Both the position numbers and the translations under genes were made by a program. The notes below the pieces were generated by a model. It saw only the letters and a list, made by a program, of their open reading frames with translations, had not been told where the DNA came from and made no database searches. From Fructobacillus americanaquae (GTDB lineage: Bacteria > Bacillota > Bacilli > Lactobacillales > Lactobacillaceae): a stretch of 64,000 bases of DNA. The DNA lies in the NCBI RefSeq assembly GCF_024029775.1, contig NZ_CP097122.1:986001-1050000 (forward strand), read 5' to 3'. How positions within the stretch are numbered: the stretch's first letter is position 1; every line of letters starts with the position of its first letter. Below are positions 16,931 through 27,234 of the stretch, in pieces.

Positions 16931-17465
16931 AAGAAAACAAAAAGAGCGGCCGGTCGCTCAAACATTGGTCGACTTTCCTGGAGAGTTTTTTCAAGCTGCT
17001 GGAGAAGAGCTATTATTACGAGTAGCAACTGTTTCCGATATTCCCGGACTCGTTGCCATTCAAGAAGCGGTCTATAATGGTTACGCACCCTGGGTTTCGC
17101 GCGATTTTTACCATGAACTAACCCAAGAAAAGGATCGGCTATACTTGGTTGCCTTAAGAAAGGACCAGGTCATTGCCTTTATTGCCCTGGTCAAGCGTGA
17201 TTTGGTTTCTGATTTACATATTGCCAATATTGCCGTTTTGCCGGTTTGGCAGGGACAACAGGTTGGCTCTTATCTCATTAATACGGCAAAGGCGGTTGCT
17301 CGTGAAATTGGCTTAAAAGAGCTTTCCTTGGAAGCCAGGCGGTCAAACACTGGTGCCTTGGCCCTCTATGACCACCATGGTTTTACGGTTATTGATGTTG
17401 TGGAACATTATTATATTGATAACCATGAAGATGCAATTTCAATGGTACTCGACCTTGAACATTAA
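16914..17465 (+). CDS. rimI: RimI-like N-acetyltransferase (GNAT)
   Basis: This GNAT-family protein probably acetylates the N-terminal alanine of ribosomal protein S18. The 183-residue protein has a basic N-terminal extension of about 30 residues. The GNAT core follows, with HIANIAVLPVWQGQQVGSYLI (acetyl-CoA loop Q-x-x-G), LSLEARRSNTGALALYDHHGF and a C-terminal [16 protein letters not shown] that resembles RimI. Its location between tsaB and tsaD is the usual rimI position in Firmicutes. ATG 16914 has a weak CAGGG site; an in-frame ATG at 16893 is an alternative. It overlaps tsaB and the next acetyltransferase. Confidence 0.85.
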   Translation: MFLKFKRKQKERPVAQTLVDFPGEFFQAAGEELLLRVATVSDIPGLVAIQEAVYNGYAPWVSRDFYHELTQEKDRLYLVALRKDQVIAFIALVKRDLVSDLHIANIAVLPVWQGQQVGSYLINTAKAVAREIGLKELSLEARRSNTGALALYDHHGFTVIDVVEHYYIDNHEDAISMVLDLEH

Positions 17466-17928
17466 AAGAGCAACAATTGAGGATAGTCCAAGAATTCACC
17501 AAATCGCTTTGGCGGCCTTTTTAAGGGACCAGGTATCAAAACGGTTAATCGATGAGCAGTTGGCAGCTGGACGGGTGACCTACTTATTAGCAGAAAGTGC
17601 AATGTCCGCTTCTGCTAAAAGAGTTTTAAATGATGGGACTGTTGAGAACAACCCAATTGTCGGCTTTTTATCTTACCGAGCCATCTTGGACGAGGTCGAC
17701 CTCTCTTTTTTGGCAGTTGATCCAGCTTTCCAGGGGCTAGGAATTGCTCGTGAGTTAATGCAGGCTTTTTGTGAGCAAAATTACGGGCAAACGGCTTACT
17801 TAGAAGTGGCTGAAAACAATCTTCCTGCCCGCCGGTTGTACGAAAAGTTTGGCTTTGAAATTTATGCCCGTCGCGATGGTTACTACCATGACGGTCAAAC
17901 AGCCATCTTAATGGAGAAGAATTTATGA
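17455..17928 (+). CDS. Second GNAT-family N-acetyltransferase in the tsaB-tsaD cluster
   Basis: This GNAT-fold protein has a conserved core: [24 protein letters not shown] (Q-x-x-G-x-A loop), [20 protein letters not shown] and a C-terminal [17 protein letters not shown]. The core resembles RimI more than other GNATs, so this may be the true S18 acetyltransferase, or a paralog. The start is uncertain: TTG 17455 (157 residues) overlaps the rimI stop, and ATG 17431 is an alternative; neither has a clear ribosome binding site, suggesting coupling to rimI translation. It ends in an ATGA overlap with tsaD. Confidence 0.8.
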   Translation: MNIKRATIEDSPRIHQIALAAFLRDQVSKRLIDEQLAAGRVTYLLAESAMSASAKRVLNDGTVENNPIVGFLSYRAILDEVDLSFLAVDPAFQGLGIARELMQAFCEQNYGQTAYLEVAENNLPARRLYEKFGFEIYARRDGYYHDGQTAILMEKNL

Positions 17929-18959
17929 CAACTTTAATTGCCTTTGAATCAAGTGCTGACGAGACTTCAGTCGCCATTGTCAAGGACGGTCAGACCGTCT
18001 TGAGCAATGCGGTGGCAACTCAAATTAATTCGCACCAACGTTTTGGTGGGATCGTACCTGAGGTTGCTTCCCGCCACCATCTTGAATGGATTACGAAGAC
18101 TTTAGACATTGCCTTAGCGGATGCGCAGGTTGAGCCAAAAGACCTTGATGGTGTGGCCGTGACTTATGGCCCAGGTTTGGTCGGTTCTTTGCTAGTCGGT
18201 TTAATGGGGGCAAAAACCTTTGCAATGGCTCATGGCCTGCCGTTGATTCCAGTCAACCATTTGGCCGGCCACATTGCGGCTGCTAATTTTAACCGACCAA
18301 TTATTTTTCCTGCTTTGGCATTGATGGTTTCTGGTGGTCATACGGAATTGGTCTTGATGAAAGAGCCCAATGATTTCCACATCTTGGGTGAAACCTTTGA
18401 TGATGCCGCTGGTGAATCCTATGATAAGGTTGGTCGGTTGTTGAACTTGTCATACCCAGCCGGGAAGGCAATCGATGACCTGGCCCATCAGGGACAGGTC
18501 ACCATCGACTTTCCACAAGCGATGGCCAAAGAAGCCGGTTATAACTTTTCCTTCTCTGGTTTAAAATCAGCCGTAATCAATCAGGTCCACAACGCTGAGC
18601 AGCGCGGTGAAACCATCAAGGAAGAAGACCTGGCGGCTTCTTTCCAGGCTGCAGTTATTAAGGCGCTGGTCGGTCGTACAAAACGGGCCTTGACTGACTT
18701 TCCGGTGAAGTCACTCGTGTTAGCTGGTGGAGTGGCTGCTAACAGTGGTTTGCGTGCTGCGTTAACTGATTTAATGGCTGATTTTTCAAACATTGACTTT
18801 ATCCCGGTGCCCAAGCAGTATACTGGTGATAATGCAGCCATGATTGGTGCGGCTGGCTATTGGAACTATCAAGACAAGATTTTTGCTGATCTTGATTTGA
18901 ACACAAATCCAGGCCTTGATTTTCCGTTGATTGACCTTGACCAGCAGGATAATGAATAA
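17925..18959 (+). CDS. tsaD: tRNA N6-adenosine threonylcarbamoyltransferase TsaD
   Basis: TsaD transfers the threonylcarbamoyl group to A37 of tRNAs, working with TsaB and TsaE. The 344-residue protein begins [15 protein letters not shown] and has [12 protein letters not shown]. The metal ligand motif HLAGHIAA supplies two histidines, and [25 protein letters not shown] and the nucleotide block [12 protein letters not shown] follow. All conserved motifs are in place. The 4-nt overlap with the preceding acetyltransferase and the run of overlaps from tsaB onward show one co-translated operon. Confidence 0.97.
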   Translation: MTTLIAFESSADETSVAIVKDGQTVLSNAVATQINSHQRFGGIVPEVASRHHLEWITKTLDIALADAQVEPKDLDGVAVTYGPGLVGSLLVGLMGAKTFAMAHGLPLIPVNHLAGHIAAANFNRPIIFPALALMVSGGHTELVLMKEPNDFHILGETFDDAAGESYDKVGRLLNLSYPAGKAIDDLAHQGQVTIDFPQAMAKEAGYNFSFSGLKSAVINQVHNAEQRGETIKEEDLAASFQAAVIKALVGRTKRALTDFPVKSLVLAGGVAANSGLRAALTDLMADFSNIDFIPVPKQYTGDNAAMIGAAGYWNYQDKIFADLDLNTNPGLDFPLIDLDQQDNE

Positions 18960-19006
18960 AAATATTTGTGAAAAATGAGCGAATAGATAGGAAAACCCAC
19001 AATCTA

Positions 19007-19015
19007 TGCTATAAT
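19007..19015 (+). promoter_or_regulatory. Extended -10 promoter of rex
   Basis: TGCTATAAT is a perfect extended -10 (TGN plus TATAAT), with no recognisable -35 at 17 nt. It lies 38 nt before the rex start codon, between two Rex-like half-sites. Confidence 0.65.
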
Positions 19016-19028
19016 AAATATAATTTAG

Positions 19029-19041
19029 TTCACAAAGTGAA
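19029..19041 (+). promoter_or_regulatory. Possible Rex operator upstream of rex
   Basis: TTCAC and GTGAA form a perfect inverted repeat around AAA just downstream of the likely transcription start. A TTGTGAA half-site (18965-18971) lies upstream of the -10. The Rex consensus is TTGTGAA and TTCACAA facing each other; here the halves are rearranged, so autoregulation is plausible but unproven. Confidence 0.35.
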
Positions 19042-19052
19042 ATGGAGACGCC

Positions 19053-19700
19053 ATGGACGAGCAAGCAAAGATTCCACGAGCAACCGCCAAACGGTTGCCC
19101 ATCTACTACCGTTATTTAACGTTTTTAAATGATGCCGGCACTAACCGGATTTCTTCTGCTGAATTGGCTGAAGCAACCAAGTTTGATGCTGCAACGATTC
19201 GCCGTGATTTTTCATATTTTGGTGCTTTAGGCAAACGAGGCTATGGTTACGATGTTGAGGCCTTGTTAGAATTTTTTGCCAAGGTTTTGGACCAAAATTC
19301 ATTGATTAATGTGGCTTTGATTGGGGTTGGCCATTTGGGCCAGGCTCTTTTGAATTTTAACTTCCACCAATCATCAAACATGCGAATTGCCGCTGCCTTT
19401 GATATTAATGAAAACCGGGGCAAGATTTTATCCGGGGTACCAATTTATGACATGAGTGAATTGGAAGAACAAATCAAAGCTCAACGGATTAACATCGCCA
19501 TTTTGACGGTGCCACAAGGTGTCGCCCAGGAAATTACGGATACTTTGGTGGCAGCCGGGGTCAAAGGAATTATGAACTTTACACCGTTACGAGTTTCTGT
19601 ACCAAAGGGTGTTCGGGTTCAAAACGTTGATTTAACTAACGAACTCCAAACGTTGGTTTATTTTATTCAGAACTATGCCTCAATCACGACGGGAAAGTAA
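19053..19700 (+). CDS. rex: Redox-sensing transcriptional repressor Rex
   Basis: Rex represses fermentation and respiration genes and releases DNA when NADH binds. The 215-residue protein has an N-terminal winged helix ([37 protein letters not shown]), a Rossmann domain with GVGHLGQAL at about residue 92, and the C-terminal domain-swapped helix ending in [17 protein letters not shown] precedes the ATG. It follows tsaD by 93 nt with its own promoter and is followed by femX after 4 nt. Confidence 0.96.
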   Translation: MDEQAKIPRATAKRLPIYYRYLTFLNDAGTNRISSAELAEATKFDAATIRRDFSYFGALGKRGYGYDVEALLEFFAKVLDQNSLINVALIGVGHLGQALLNFNFHQSSNMRIAAAFDINENRGKILSGVPIYDMSELEEQIKAQRINIAILTVPQGVAQEITDTLVAAGVKGIMNFTPLRVSVPKGVRVQNVDLTNELQTLVYFIQNYASITTGK

Positions 19701-19704
19701 GAAT

Positions 19705-20745
19705 ATGACGGTCTTAGATTTAACACAGCCAGATCAAGTCCAAAGATATCAAGACTTTGTTAAGACGGCGGCTAAGGGTCAAGTTACCCAAGACCCACTT
19801 TGGGGTGACTTGAAGGCTAATTGGGGCCACCTATACCTCTACCATGAAAATGAGAATGGCGACATTGATGCAGCGCTGGCGGTTTTAACTATCGAAGCCG
19901 TACCAGGAAATCTATTGGCATACTGCCCAAAGGGACCTGTTGCTGACGTGACTAATGTCGCCTTGGTCAAGGGATTGGTCCAAGAAGCACTAGCTAATCT
20001 GCCAGAAAATGTCTTTTTAGTTCGAATGGATCCAGAGGTACTCTACAACCAAGATTTAGATCAGGCTTACCAAGACGCTGGTTTTTTGACCCGTAACGTT
20101 AAAGTCGAGAATATGCATGGCAACATTCAACCACGTAAAAACGTGGTTTTGTTCTATGATGGTCGCGGTGAAGGAGCACAACCAATCACTGATGAAGCCA
20201 GCTTGATGAAACACTTCAAAAGCGATTATCGTAATCAAATTCGCCGGGCCATCAAGGATGGTGTCACAGTCACCTCAGGTCGTAACAAGGAAGACATTGA
20301 GGCCTTCTTTAAGACCTATACGATGATGGCTCAGGCTCAGGGAATTACCCACCGGCCAATCGAATACTTTTATCGCATGCAAGAACTCTGGGCCGATTCT
20401 GATTTGTTCCGGGTTTTCTTGGCTCATTATGACGGTCAAGTAATTGCGGCTGGAATTGGCTTTGGATATGGGGAAAAAATTTGGTATATGTATGCTGGAT
20501 CAAACCGTGAATTTGCCAAGCATTACGGTCCCTACCTCGTGCAGTGGGAAATGTTGAAGTGGGGTCTTTCCTTAGGAAAGGTTGCTTATGATTTCGGTGG
20601 TGTTGGTGAATTTGACCATACTGACGGTTTGTATAAGTTTAAGCACGGTTTCGCCTATCATGACCCACAGGTTGCCTATATTGGGGAACTTGATTGGGTT
20701 GTTGACCAGGTAGCCTATCAGAAATACTTAGAACAATTTGCCTAG
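19705..20745 (+). CDS. femX: FemX-type peptidoglycan branching transferase (FemABX family)
   Basis: FemABX enzymes add amino acids from aminoacyl-tRNA to the lysine side chain of the peptidoglycan precursor. The 346-residue protein has two GNAT-like domains. It closely follows my recollection of Weissella viridescens FemX, which adds the first L-alanine. Shared segments include the N-terminal YQDFVKTAAKGQVTQD, ITHRPIEYFYRMQ, KIWYMYAGSNRE and DFGGV followed by YKFKHGF. It lacks the coiled-coil arm of seryl/aminoacyl-bearing Fem relatives. ATG 19705 is chosen over 19675, which lies inside rex. It probably shares the rex transcript. Confidence 0.88.
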   Translation: MTVLDLTQPDQVQRYQDFVKTAAKGQVTQDPLWGDLKANWGHLYLYHENENGDIDAALAVLTIEAVPGNLLAYCPKGPVADVTNVALVKGLVQEALANLPENVFLVRMDPEVLYNQDLDQAYQDAGFLTRNVKVENMHGNIQPRKNVVLFYDGRGEGAQPITDEASLMKHFKSDYRNQIRRAIKDGVTVTSGRNKEDIEAFFKTYTMMAQAQGITHRPIEYFYRMQELWADSDLFRVFLAHYDGQVIAAGIGFGYGEKIWYMYAGSNREFAKHYGPYLVQWEMLKWGLSLGKVAYDFGGVGEFDHTDGLYKFKHGFAYHDPQVAYIGELDWVVDQVAYQKYLEQFA

Positions 20746-20810
20746 CCGATAATGGTAGCCCCTAGTTGTGTGAACTAGTCGACTAGCAAACAAGACAAGA
20801 AAGGCATCCA

Positions 20811-21656
20811 ATGAGCATTAAAATGATTGCATCCGATATGGATGGTACGTTTTTATCCGGTGAAGATAGTTATGATCAAGAGCACTTTGCTCGGGTTTTG
20901 TCACAATTAAAGGAAAAGGGTGTGCGCTTTGTCGCAGCCTCCGGTCGACAAGTGGCCAATTTAAAGGAGTTGTTTGAGCCAATGGCCGCTTACGATTTGT
21001 TGGATCAAATTGACTTTGTCGGTTCAAATGGGTCGGTAGTAACGACACCAGGACAAGAACTATATGCGGTTTATCTGACACCTGAACAAATTCGCAAGGT
21101 GATTGATTGGAACGCCTTGAACCCTCAATCAGCCGACAATGTGATTGTTTTGGCTGGGGTCAATGGCACTTATATTTCCAACCACGTCAGTCAAGAATTT
21201 AAGGAAATGCTTTCGATGTTCTATCCGAATGTCGTCCAGGTTGAAAAACTCTTGAAGATTGACGACAAGATTTTAGGTGTTTCTTTTGTTTGGCCGCATG
21301 AAGAGGTTCAGGAACACGTTCAACAATTGGAAGCCGTTTTTGGCGCAGAAGTTCACGTTACCGGTTCTGGTTTTGGCTCCGTTGATGTTTTACCCAAGGG
21401 AGTCGATAAGGCGGCGGCCTTGGAAGTTCTTCAAGATTATTACAACATCGCGGATAACGAAGTGATGGTCTTTGGTGATAATACCAATGATTTGGAAATG
21501 TTGGCGAGATATGACAACTCTTATCTCATGCCAAATGCGATGCCATTAATGCACGATGCCCATAAGCGTTTGGCCTTAAAGACAAACGTCCAGGATGGCG
21601 TGTTAGCAACCATTGAAAGCGAATTGAAGCTTGATCATCAGGTTGAAATGGATTAA
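20811..21656 (+). CDS. Cof-type HAD-superfamily phosphatase
   Basis: This haloacid-dehalogenase hydrolase with a C2B cap acts in the cytoplasm. The 281-residue protein has motif I D-M-D-G-T-F (9-14), motif II in FVAASGRQ, the conserved lysine in LPKGVDKAAAL, and motif III/IV GDNTNDLEML. The family dephosphorylates sugar phosphates or flavin/PLP precursors; the exact substrate cannot be read from sequence. GAAAGGC precedes the ATG, and a strong terminator follows directly on the stop codon. Confidence 0.92.
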   Translation: MSIKMIASDMDGTFLSGEDSYDQEHFARVLSQLKEKGVRFVAASGRQVANLKELFEPMAAYDLLDQIDFVGSNGSVVTTPGQELYAVYLTPEQIRKVIDWNALNPQSADNVIVLAGVNGTYISNHVSQEFKEMLSMFYPNVVQVEKLLKIDDKILGVSFVWPHEEVQEHVQQLEAVFGAEVHVTGSGFGSVDVLPKGVDKAAALEVLQDYYNIADNEVMVFGDNTNDLEMLARYDNSYLMPNAMPLMHDAHKRLALKTNVQDGVLATIESELKLDHQVEMD

Positions 21657-21683
21657 AAAAAAGACTCAGCCGAGTCTTTTTTT
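21655..21683. terminator. Bidirectional terminator after the HAD phosphatase
   Basis: AAGACTC and GAGTCTT pair around a 4-nt loop, with an A-run before and a T-run after. The first bases overlap the HAD stop codon. Confidence 0.9.
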
Positions 21684-21733
21684 CTTGCCTCTTAAATTGG
21701 TTTTGTGCCCTGGACCTTGGCCGAAGACGATGC

Positions 21734-22219
21734 TTAATTGGTTTCCTGCTCAGGGATGCCAAAATAATTAACACCAATAGCGAACAAAACACCGATAAAG
21801 GTATCGACAATTCGCAAGAAGACGTAGTCGATAGTGGCATCCATTGGTATGGTTAAAGCAATCAACAGAAGGGCAGCGAGACCACCGACGATTCCCAGAC
21901 TACAGTTTAGCGCGTTCAGGATAACAATCGTGCAGATAACAAAAACTGGAATAATGACGATTGGCATCCAGCTATTGTGGTGCGTAAATTCACGAATCAA
22001 AAAGTAAAGCAATGAGAAGAAACCACCAACACTATTTGATAGTAAACGAATTTTGGCGAATTGAATGGTATTGTCCCAATCTTCTCGAAGAGCGAAGACG
22101 GCCGCTAAGGCGGGAACCGATGCTGGTCGGTCGACAAAGTGATAAACGAGTAAGACCAACATCACAACAATGGCGGTCTTCAGGGTCCGCATGCCGACGT
22201 GGATCTGTAACTTTTTCAT
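21734..22219 (-). CDS. Aromatic acid exporter-family membrane protein (ArAE/FUSC-like)
   Basis: This 161-residue integral membrane protein has about four to five membrane segments. It opens RTLKTAIVVMLVLLVYH, followed by PALAAVFALREDWDNTI, the characteristic start of the ArAE_1 / DUF939 family. It corresponds to the membrane half only; longer homologs add a cytosolic domain of about 150 residues that is absent here. Transport substrate is unknown. It is a single minus-strand gene, divergent from the nitroreductase gene, with an 85-nt shared upstream region. Confidence 0.8.
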   Translation of the reverse strand: MKKLQIHVGMRTLKTAIVVMLVLLVYHFVDRPASVPALAAVFALREDWDNTIQFAKIRLLSNSVGGFFSLLYFLIREFTHHNSWMPIVIIPVFVICTIVILNALNCSLGIVGGLAALLLIALTIPMDATIDYVFLRIVDTFIGVLFAIGVNYFGIPEQETN

Positions 22220-22304
22220 GGAGTACTCCTATTTTATTGATAGTATTTAGCGTATCATAGATATTAAAATAAAGGTAATGATTGTTCAATCAGTGAGGTA
22301 AAAC

Positions 22305-23048
22305 ATGATTAAAAATACAATACTTGATCAACTACATGATCACCAATCAATTCGTTCCTTCTCCGATCGGCCAGTGACCGACGAGGAAGTCGAGGCGATT
22401 TTCTCTGCGGCCCTTGCCGGACCAAATATGCAAAACTTTCAACCAGTCACCTTTATTGAAATTACCGACCAAGACCTTAAGAAATCAGTCACTGAAAAAG
22501 TGAAAATGAAGTATATTGAAAATGCTACTCGGTATTTTGTTGTTACAGTCGATTGGCACAAGGTTTTGTTAAATCAGGACGCTGAAACCCGGGCGATTAT
22601 GGAAGAGCGAATCCAGCACTACCAATATTTGGAGGGTGGGATTGTTTCAGCTTCGATTGCCTTGGGCCGTGCTCAGGTGGCGGCTGAATCGCTTGGAATT
22701 GGCTCTGTAACAATGGCCGGTGCAATGGGTGCTTTTGAACTATACGAAAGGGAGTTAAACTTACCAAAGTATGTCAAACCGATTATGGGCTTTTCGCTTG
22801 GCTACCCTGATCAAAAGCCAGGGATCAAGCCTAAACTACCATTGACTGGTTCGTTGATGAAGGATCATTACGATGACGAGCAAATGATGGTCGCCATTAA
22901 GGAATATGATCAAACGATGGCGACTTACTTTAAGAGTCGCGATATTGATGCCGATTGGACGAAGCATAACGCCTCTTTGTTAACAAAGGGTGCTGCTAAC
23001 ACTGCTCTGTCGCAATACCCCCATGATAAGGGATTCGATTTAAAATAA
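22305..23048 (+). CDS. NfsA-type NAD(P)H-dependent nitroreductase / FMN reductase
   Basis: This FMN-dependent oxidoreductase has 247 residues. The N-terminal HQSIRSFSDRPVTDEEVEAIFSAALAGPNMQNFQPV is the FMN-binding signature. AQVAAESLGIGSVTMAGA and KPIMGFSLGYPDQKPGIKPKLP are typical of the NfsA/FRP subgroup. It probably reduces quinones, nitro compounds or free flavins with NADPH. GTGAGG precedes the ATG. It is monocistronic and ended by a strong terminator before groES. Confidence 0.92.
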   Translation: MIKNTILDQLHDHQSIRSFSDRPVTDEEVEAIFSAALAGPNMQNFQPVTFIEITDQDLKKSVTEKVKMKYIENATRYFVVTVDWHKVLLNQDAETRAIMEERIQHYQYLEGGIVSASIALGRAQVAAESLGIGSVTMAGAMGAFELYERELNLPKYVKPIMGFSLGYPDQKPGIKPKLPLTGSLMKDHYDDEQMMVAIKEYDQTMATYFKSRDIDADWTKHNASLLTKGAANTALSQYPHDKGFDLK

Positions 23049-23061
23049 AATAAAGATGGCT

Positions 23062-23110
23062 AAAAAGTCGTGCGACCTCTATTGTTAGGGCTCGCAACCG
23101 GCTTTTTCTT
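23062..23110 (+). terminator. Terminator between the nitroreductase gene and groES
   Basis: AAAAAGTCG-TGCGA pairs with TCGCA-CGGCTTTTT (two small internal loops, one G-U) over a 15-nt loop and runs into T residues. Confidence 0.8.
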
Positions 23111-23134
23111 TTGAACAAAACTAATTTCACCGTG

Positions 23135-23162
23135 TTGACAAATAGGTCGAAGGTGCTATACT
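23135..23162 (+). promoter_or_regulatory. groESL promoter
   Basis: TTGACA (23135-23140), a 16-nt spacer and TATACT (23157-23162) with an upstream TGC give a strong extended sigma-A promoter directly before the CIRCE operator. Confidence 0.92.
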
Positions 23163-23171
23163 AAAGTCAGA

Positions 23172-23198
23172 TTAGCACTCGATGTATACGAGTGCTAA
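23172..23198 (+). promoter_or_regulatory. CIRCE operator (HrcA-binding site)
   Basis: TTAGCACTC and GAGTGCTAA are perfect inverted 9-nt arms around a 9-nt spacer, exactly the CIRCE consensus. HrcA bound here represses groESL until heat or misfolded protein titrates GroEL. Confidence 0.98.
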
Positions 23199-23222
23199 AA
23201 ATACAAACGGAGGTTGTGATCC

Positions 23223-23507
23223 ATGTTAAAGCCCTTAGGAGACCGCGTGGTCGTTAGTGTTGCAGAACAAAGTGAAAAGACAGTTGGTGGCATTGTCTTA
23301 GCCGCAAATACGCAAGAAAAGCCAGTAACCGGTAAGGTGGTGGCAACGGGGAGTGGCTTGGTAGCCGATTCAGGCCAGAAGCTTGACATGACAGTCAAAG
23401 AAGGGGATCAAGTTTTGTTTGATAAGTTTGCCGGTCAGGAATTAACTTATAATGGTCAATCATACTTGGCTCTCCATGAAAAAGACATTATCGCCATCGT
23501 TAATTAA
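23223..23507 (+). CDS. groES: Co-chaperonin GroES
   Basis: GroES is the 10-kDa lid of the GroEL folding chamber. The 94-residue protein begins [11 protein letters not shown]. It has the mobile loop ([14 protein letters not shown]), the VATGSG turn and [29 protein letters not shown] precedes the ATG. It is the first gene of a heat-shock operon under a CIRCE operator; groEL follows 69 nt later. Confidence 0.98.
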   Translation: MLKPLGDRVVVSVAEQSEKTVGGIVLAANTQEKPVTGKVVATGSGLVADSGQKLDMTVKEGDQVLFDKFAGQELTYNGQSYLALHEKDIIAIVN

Positions 23508-23564
23508 ACAGCAATTAAAAAACAATTAGCACGAATAATGATGATTTCAATCAATTTTGGTTAA

Positions 23565-25196
<1,632 letters not shown>

Positions 25197-25236
25197 AAAG
25201 AAGGCATTTCTGCTAAAATGTTTTGAAATAAGTGCT

Positions 25237-25279
25237 AAAGAAAGAAGTAGTCCAATTTGGGTTACTTCTTTCTTTTTTC
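25237..25279 (+). terminator. groESL terminator
   Basis: AAAGAAAGAAGTA pairs perfectly with TACTTCTTTCTTT over a 13-nt loop region and leads into a T-run. Confidence 0.9.
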
Positions 25280-25339
25280 TAAAAAAATCAGATGGACCGA
25301 CTGCTTCCTTGTGCTAGAATAAAGTAACGGAGGGAACTT

Positions 25340-25783
25340 ATGACGTTTTATAGTGTTGATTATTTAACCAAGCAAAATAACTTAACCAATACCGTCGTCA
25401 TCTTACTGGTGGCCTTGACCTTTGTCCTGTTGGCTGTTGGTTTGGTAGCAACTTTTCGTCATCGCTTTAATACGCGCTATCGTGATTTGACGATCATTGC
25501 TTTTTTATTTTTTGTTTTTTTTGCGGGTGTTCAGTTTACTGATTTGCAAAACACAAATATCAGAAATTCACAGCAAAGTCAGATGACGGCCTTTGTTAAA
25601 AACTATGTCAAAGCACAGCATGTTAAAATCGACGATGTCTATTTTAATTCGACTTCGCTCGTTGATGGCATGATTGCTAAAGAAGGCAAGAATTATTACC
25701 AAATTGGCCTTTCAAAGGACGGCCTGTCCTATACCAGGACCCAGGTTTATTTGATTAATGCGAATGTGGAGGTACAACGATGA
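25340..25783 (+). CDS. DUF3290 family membrane protein
   Basis: The function of this family is unknown. The 147-residue protein has two membrane segments (about 18-40 and 50-66) and a soluble C-terminal part of about 80 residues with alternating strands. The arrangement matches DUF3290, whose genes sit next to DUF421 genes in Lactobacillales, as here. It overlaps the DUF421 gene by 4 nt (ATGA), so the two products are probably made together and may form a membrane complex. AACGGAGGG precedes the ATG and a TGCTAGAAT extended -10 lies at 25312-25320. Confidence 0.82.
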   Translation: MTFYSVDYLTKQNNLTNTVVILLVALTFVLLAVGLVATFRHRFNTRYRDLTIIAFLFFVFFAGVQFTDLQNTNIRNSQQSQMTAFVKNYVKAQHVKIDDVYFNSTSLVDGMIAKEGKNYYQIGLSKDGLSYTRTQVYLINANVEVQR

Positions 25784-26430
25784 GTTTTTACTTACCGATT
25801 ATTTTAAAGTTGGGCATCGGCCTGATTGCCTTGATCGTTCAAATTAATATTTTTGGAAAGGGAAATTTGGCTCCATCAAATGCCTTAGACCAAGTTCAAA
25901 ACTATGTTTTAGGTGGTATCATTGGAGGAACCATTTATACGGCAACAATTACCGTTTTTCAGTTCATCATCGTGCTTGTGATCTGGACACTTTGGGTAAT
26001 GATTTTGAAGTTCTTAAAAGAACATAATCGTTTGGCAAAAAAGATTATTGATGGCACACCAAAGGTTGTGATTGATCGCGGTCAGATTGATGTTGATGCT
26101 GTCGTAATGGCCGGCCAGTCGGCTTCTGATTTGATGTTTAAGCTCCGGGAACATGAAGTTTACGATGTTTCCAAAGTGAAGCGAGCCGTGATTGAACAAA
26201 ACGGTCAGCTGACTGTGATTGAATATGGCGATCAGAATCCCAAATATCCGATTATTTATGATGGCCAGGCGAACTTTGATGTCTTAGATGCCATTGATCA
26301 AGACGAAGACTGGTTGGAAAATCAGGTGATTGCCGAAGGCTATGCTGGTATTAATGATATCTTCGTTGGCGAATACATTCAGGGGAAGATTCGGTTGACC
26401 CCTTATAATCAAAGTGATCAAAAGAAGTAA
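25780..26430 (+). CDS. DUF421 (YetF/YcaP-type) membrane protein
   Basis: This 216-residue protein has three N-terminal membrane segments (within about residues 5-85) and a cytosolic alpha/beta domain. The family-typical PKVVIDRGQIDVDAV and LMFKLREHEVYDVSKVKRAVIEQNGQLTV are visible, the latter being the DUF421 signature. A second C-terminal segment, ENQVIAEGYAGINDIFVGEYIQGK, follows. The function is not established; homologs have been linked to envelope stress in spore-formers, which does not apply here. It is coupled to the DUF3290 gene upstream and followed 38 nt later by an unknown membrane protein. Confidence 0.85.
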   Translation: MSFYLPIILKLGIGLIALIVQINIFGKGNLAPSNALDQVQNYVLGGIIGGTIYTATITVFQFIIVLVIWTLWVMILKFLKEHNRLAKKIIDGTPKVVIDRGQIDVDAVVMAGQSASDLMFKLREHEVYDVSKVKRAVIEQNGQLTVIEYGDQNPKYPIIYDGQANFDVLDAIDQDEDWLENQVIAEGYAGINDIFVGEYIQGKIRLTPYNQSDQKK

Positions 26431-26468
26431 ACGCTTGTTGTCAAGGCGAGCGTAGAAAGGATTTTTCA

Positions 26469-27149
26469 TTGACGCTTAAAAAAATCTATCATCGCGCTCG
26501 CACTAGTCGAGTTTGGACGATTGTGGTGCCAATGCTTGTTGGCATTGCTTATTCGTGGTGGCGTTACCAACGACTTTTGTTTTGGCCAAGCTTATTGCTG
26601 GTAGTGACGGTCGCTGTAGTCAAGCTTGCCTATGATTGGTGGTTCGACCAGTACCCGAGTCATTCAATTTGGATTTTGCGGCTGAAACGGGTCATTGACG
26701 TTATCTTGCCATACTTTTTAATTGTTTTAATGCTGCTCTTGAATACAAAATTCAAGCCAACTGCGGGACTTTTAACCGTTTGGTTCGGAATTGCGTTTCC
26801 CTCGATTGCCTTTTCGCTGTCAATTTCAATTGCCAAGGACGTTCGCAAAATTCGCGCAGAGGAAATTAGTACAAAGGAGTTCCAGCATGCTCAAAGTCGG
26901 GCCAGTTGGGTACGTCCGATTTTCTTGCTTTTACCGGTTCTGGCCTATGCAGAAATCTTCTTGCTAACGCTATCGGGTTACCTGCCACTGCTTGCTTGGG
27001 CAATGATTGTTTTGTTTCCATTAGTTTTTGCTCAGGCTTTGGCGGTTGGCTTAGAATCAGATTTGGATAAGTCAGCTGATTTACCGGCTCGTAACCTCTT
27101 TTTGACGGGGATTGCCCTTGTCTTAGTACTAATAATTGCCGGTGCTTGA
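26469..27149 (+). CDS. Integral membrane protein of unknown function
   Basis: I do not recognise this 226-residue protein. It has a short basic N-terminus (TLKKIYHRARTSRVW) and six predicted membrane segments: about 17-33, 36-56, 76-95, 103-122, 148-175 and 203-224. A charged loop between segments 4 and 5 (KDVRKIRAEEISTKEFQHAQSRASW) is the only sizeable hydrophilic part. The TTG start at 26469 has GAAAGGA 7-13 nt upstream. Its position 38 nt after the DUF421 gene and before a shared terminator suggests it is the third gene of that operon. Confidence 0.7.
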   Translation: MTLKKIYHRARTSRVWTIVVPMLVGIAYSWWRYQRLLFWPSLLLVVTVAVVKLAYDWWFDQYPSHSIWILRLKRVIDVILPYFLIVLMLLLNTKFKPTAGLLTVWFGIAFPSIAFSLSISIAKDVRKIRAEEISTKEFQHAQSRASWVRPIFLLLPVLAYAEIFLLTLSGYLPLLAWAMIVLFPLVFAQALAVGLESDLDKSADLPARNLFLTGIALVLVLIIAGA

Positions 27150-27159
27150 ATATCAAAAA

Positions 27160-27230
27160 AGAAAACCGATGACTGCGAGGTCTGAACCCTGAAGTTTGGG
27201 ATTCAGATCACGATTGTCATCGGTTTTTTA
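27160..27230. terminator. Bidirectional terminator with a long stem
   Basis: AAAACCGATGAC pairs with GTCATCGGTTTTT. An inner hairpin (TCTGAACCC with GGGATTCAGA, one bulge) extends the stem. It closes the converging membrane-protein and CBS-protein transcripts. Confidence 0.88.
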
Positions 27231-27234
27231 GCGC

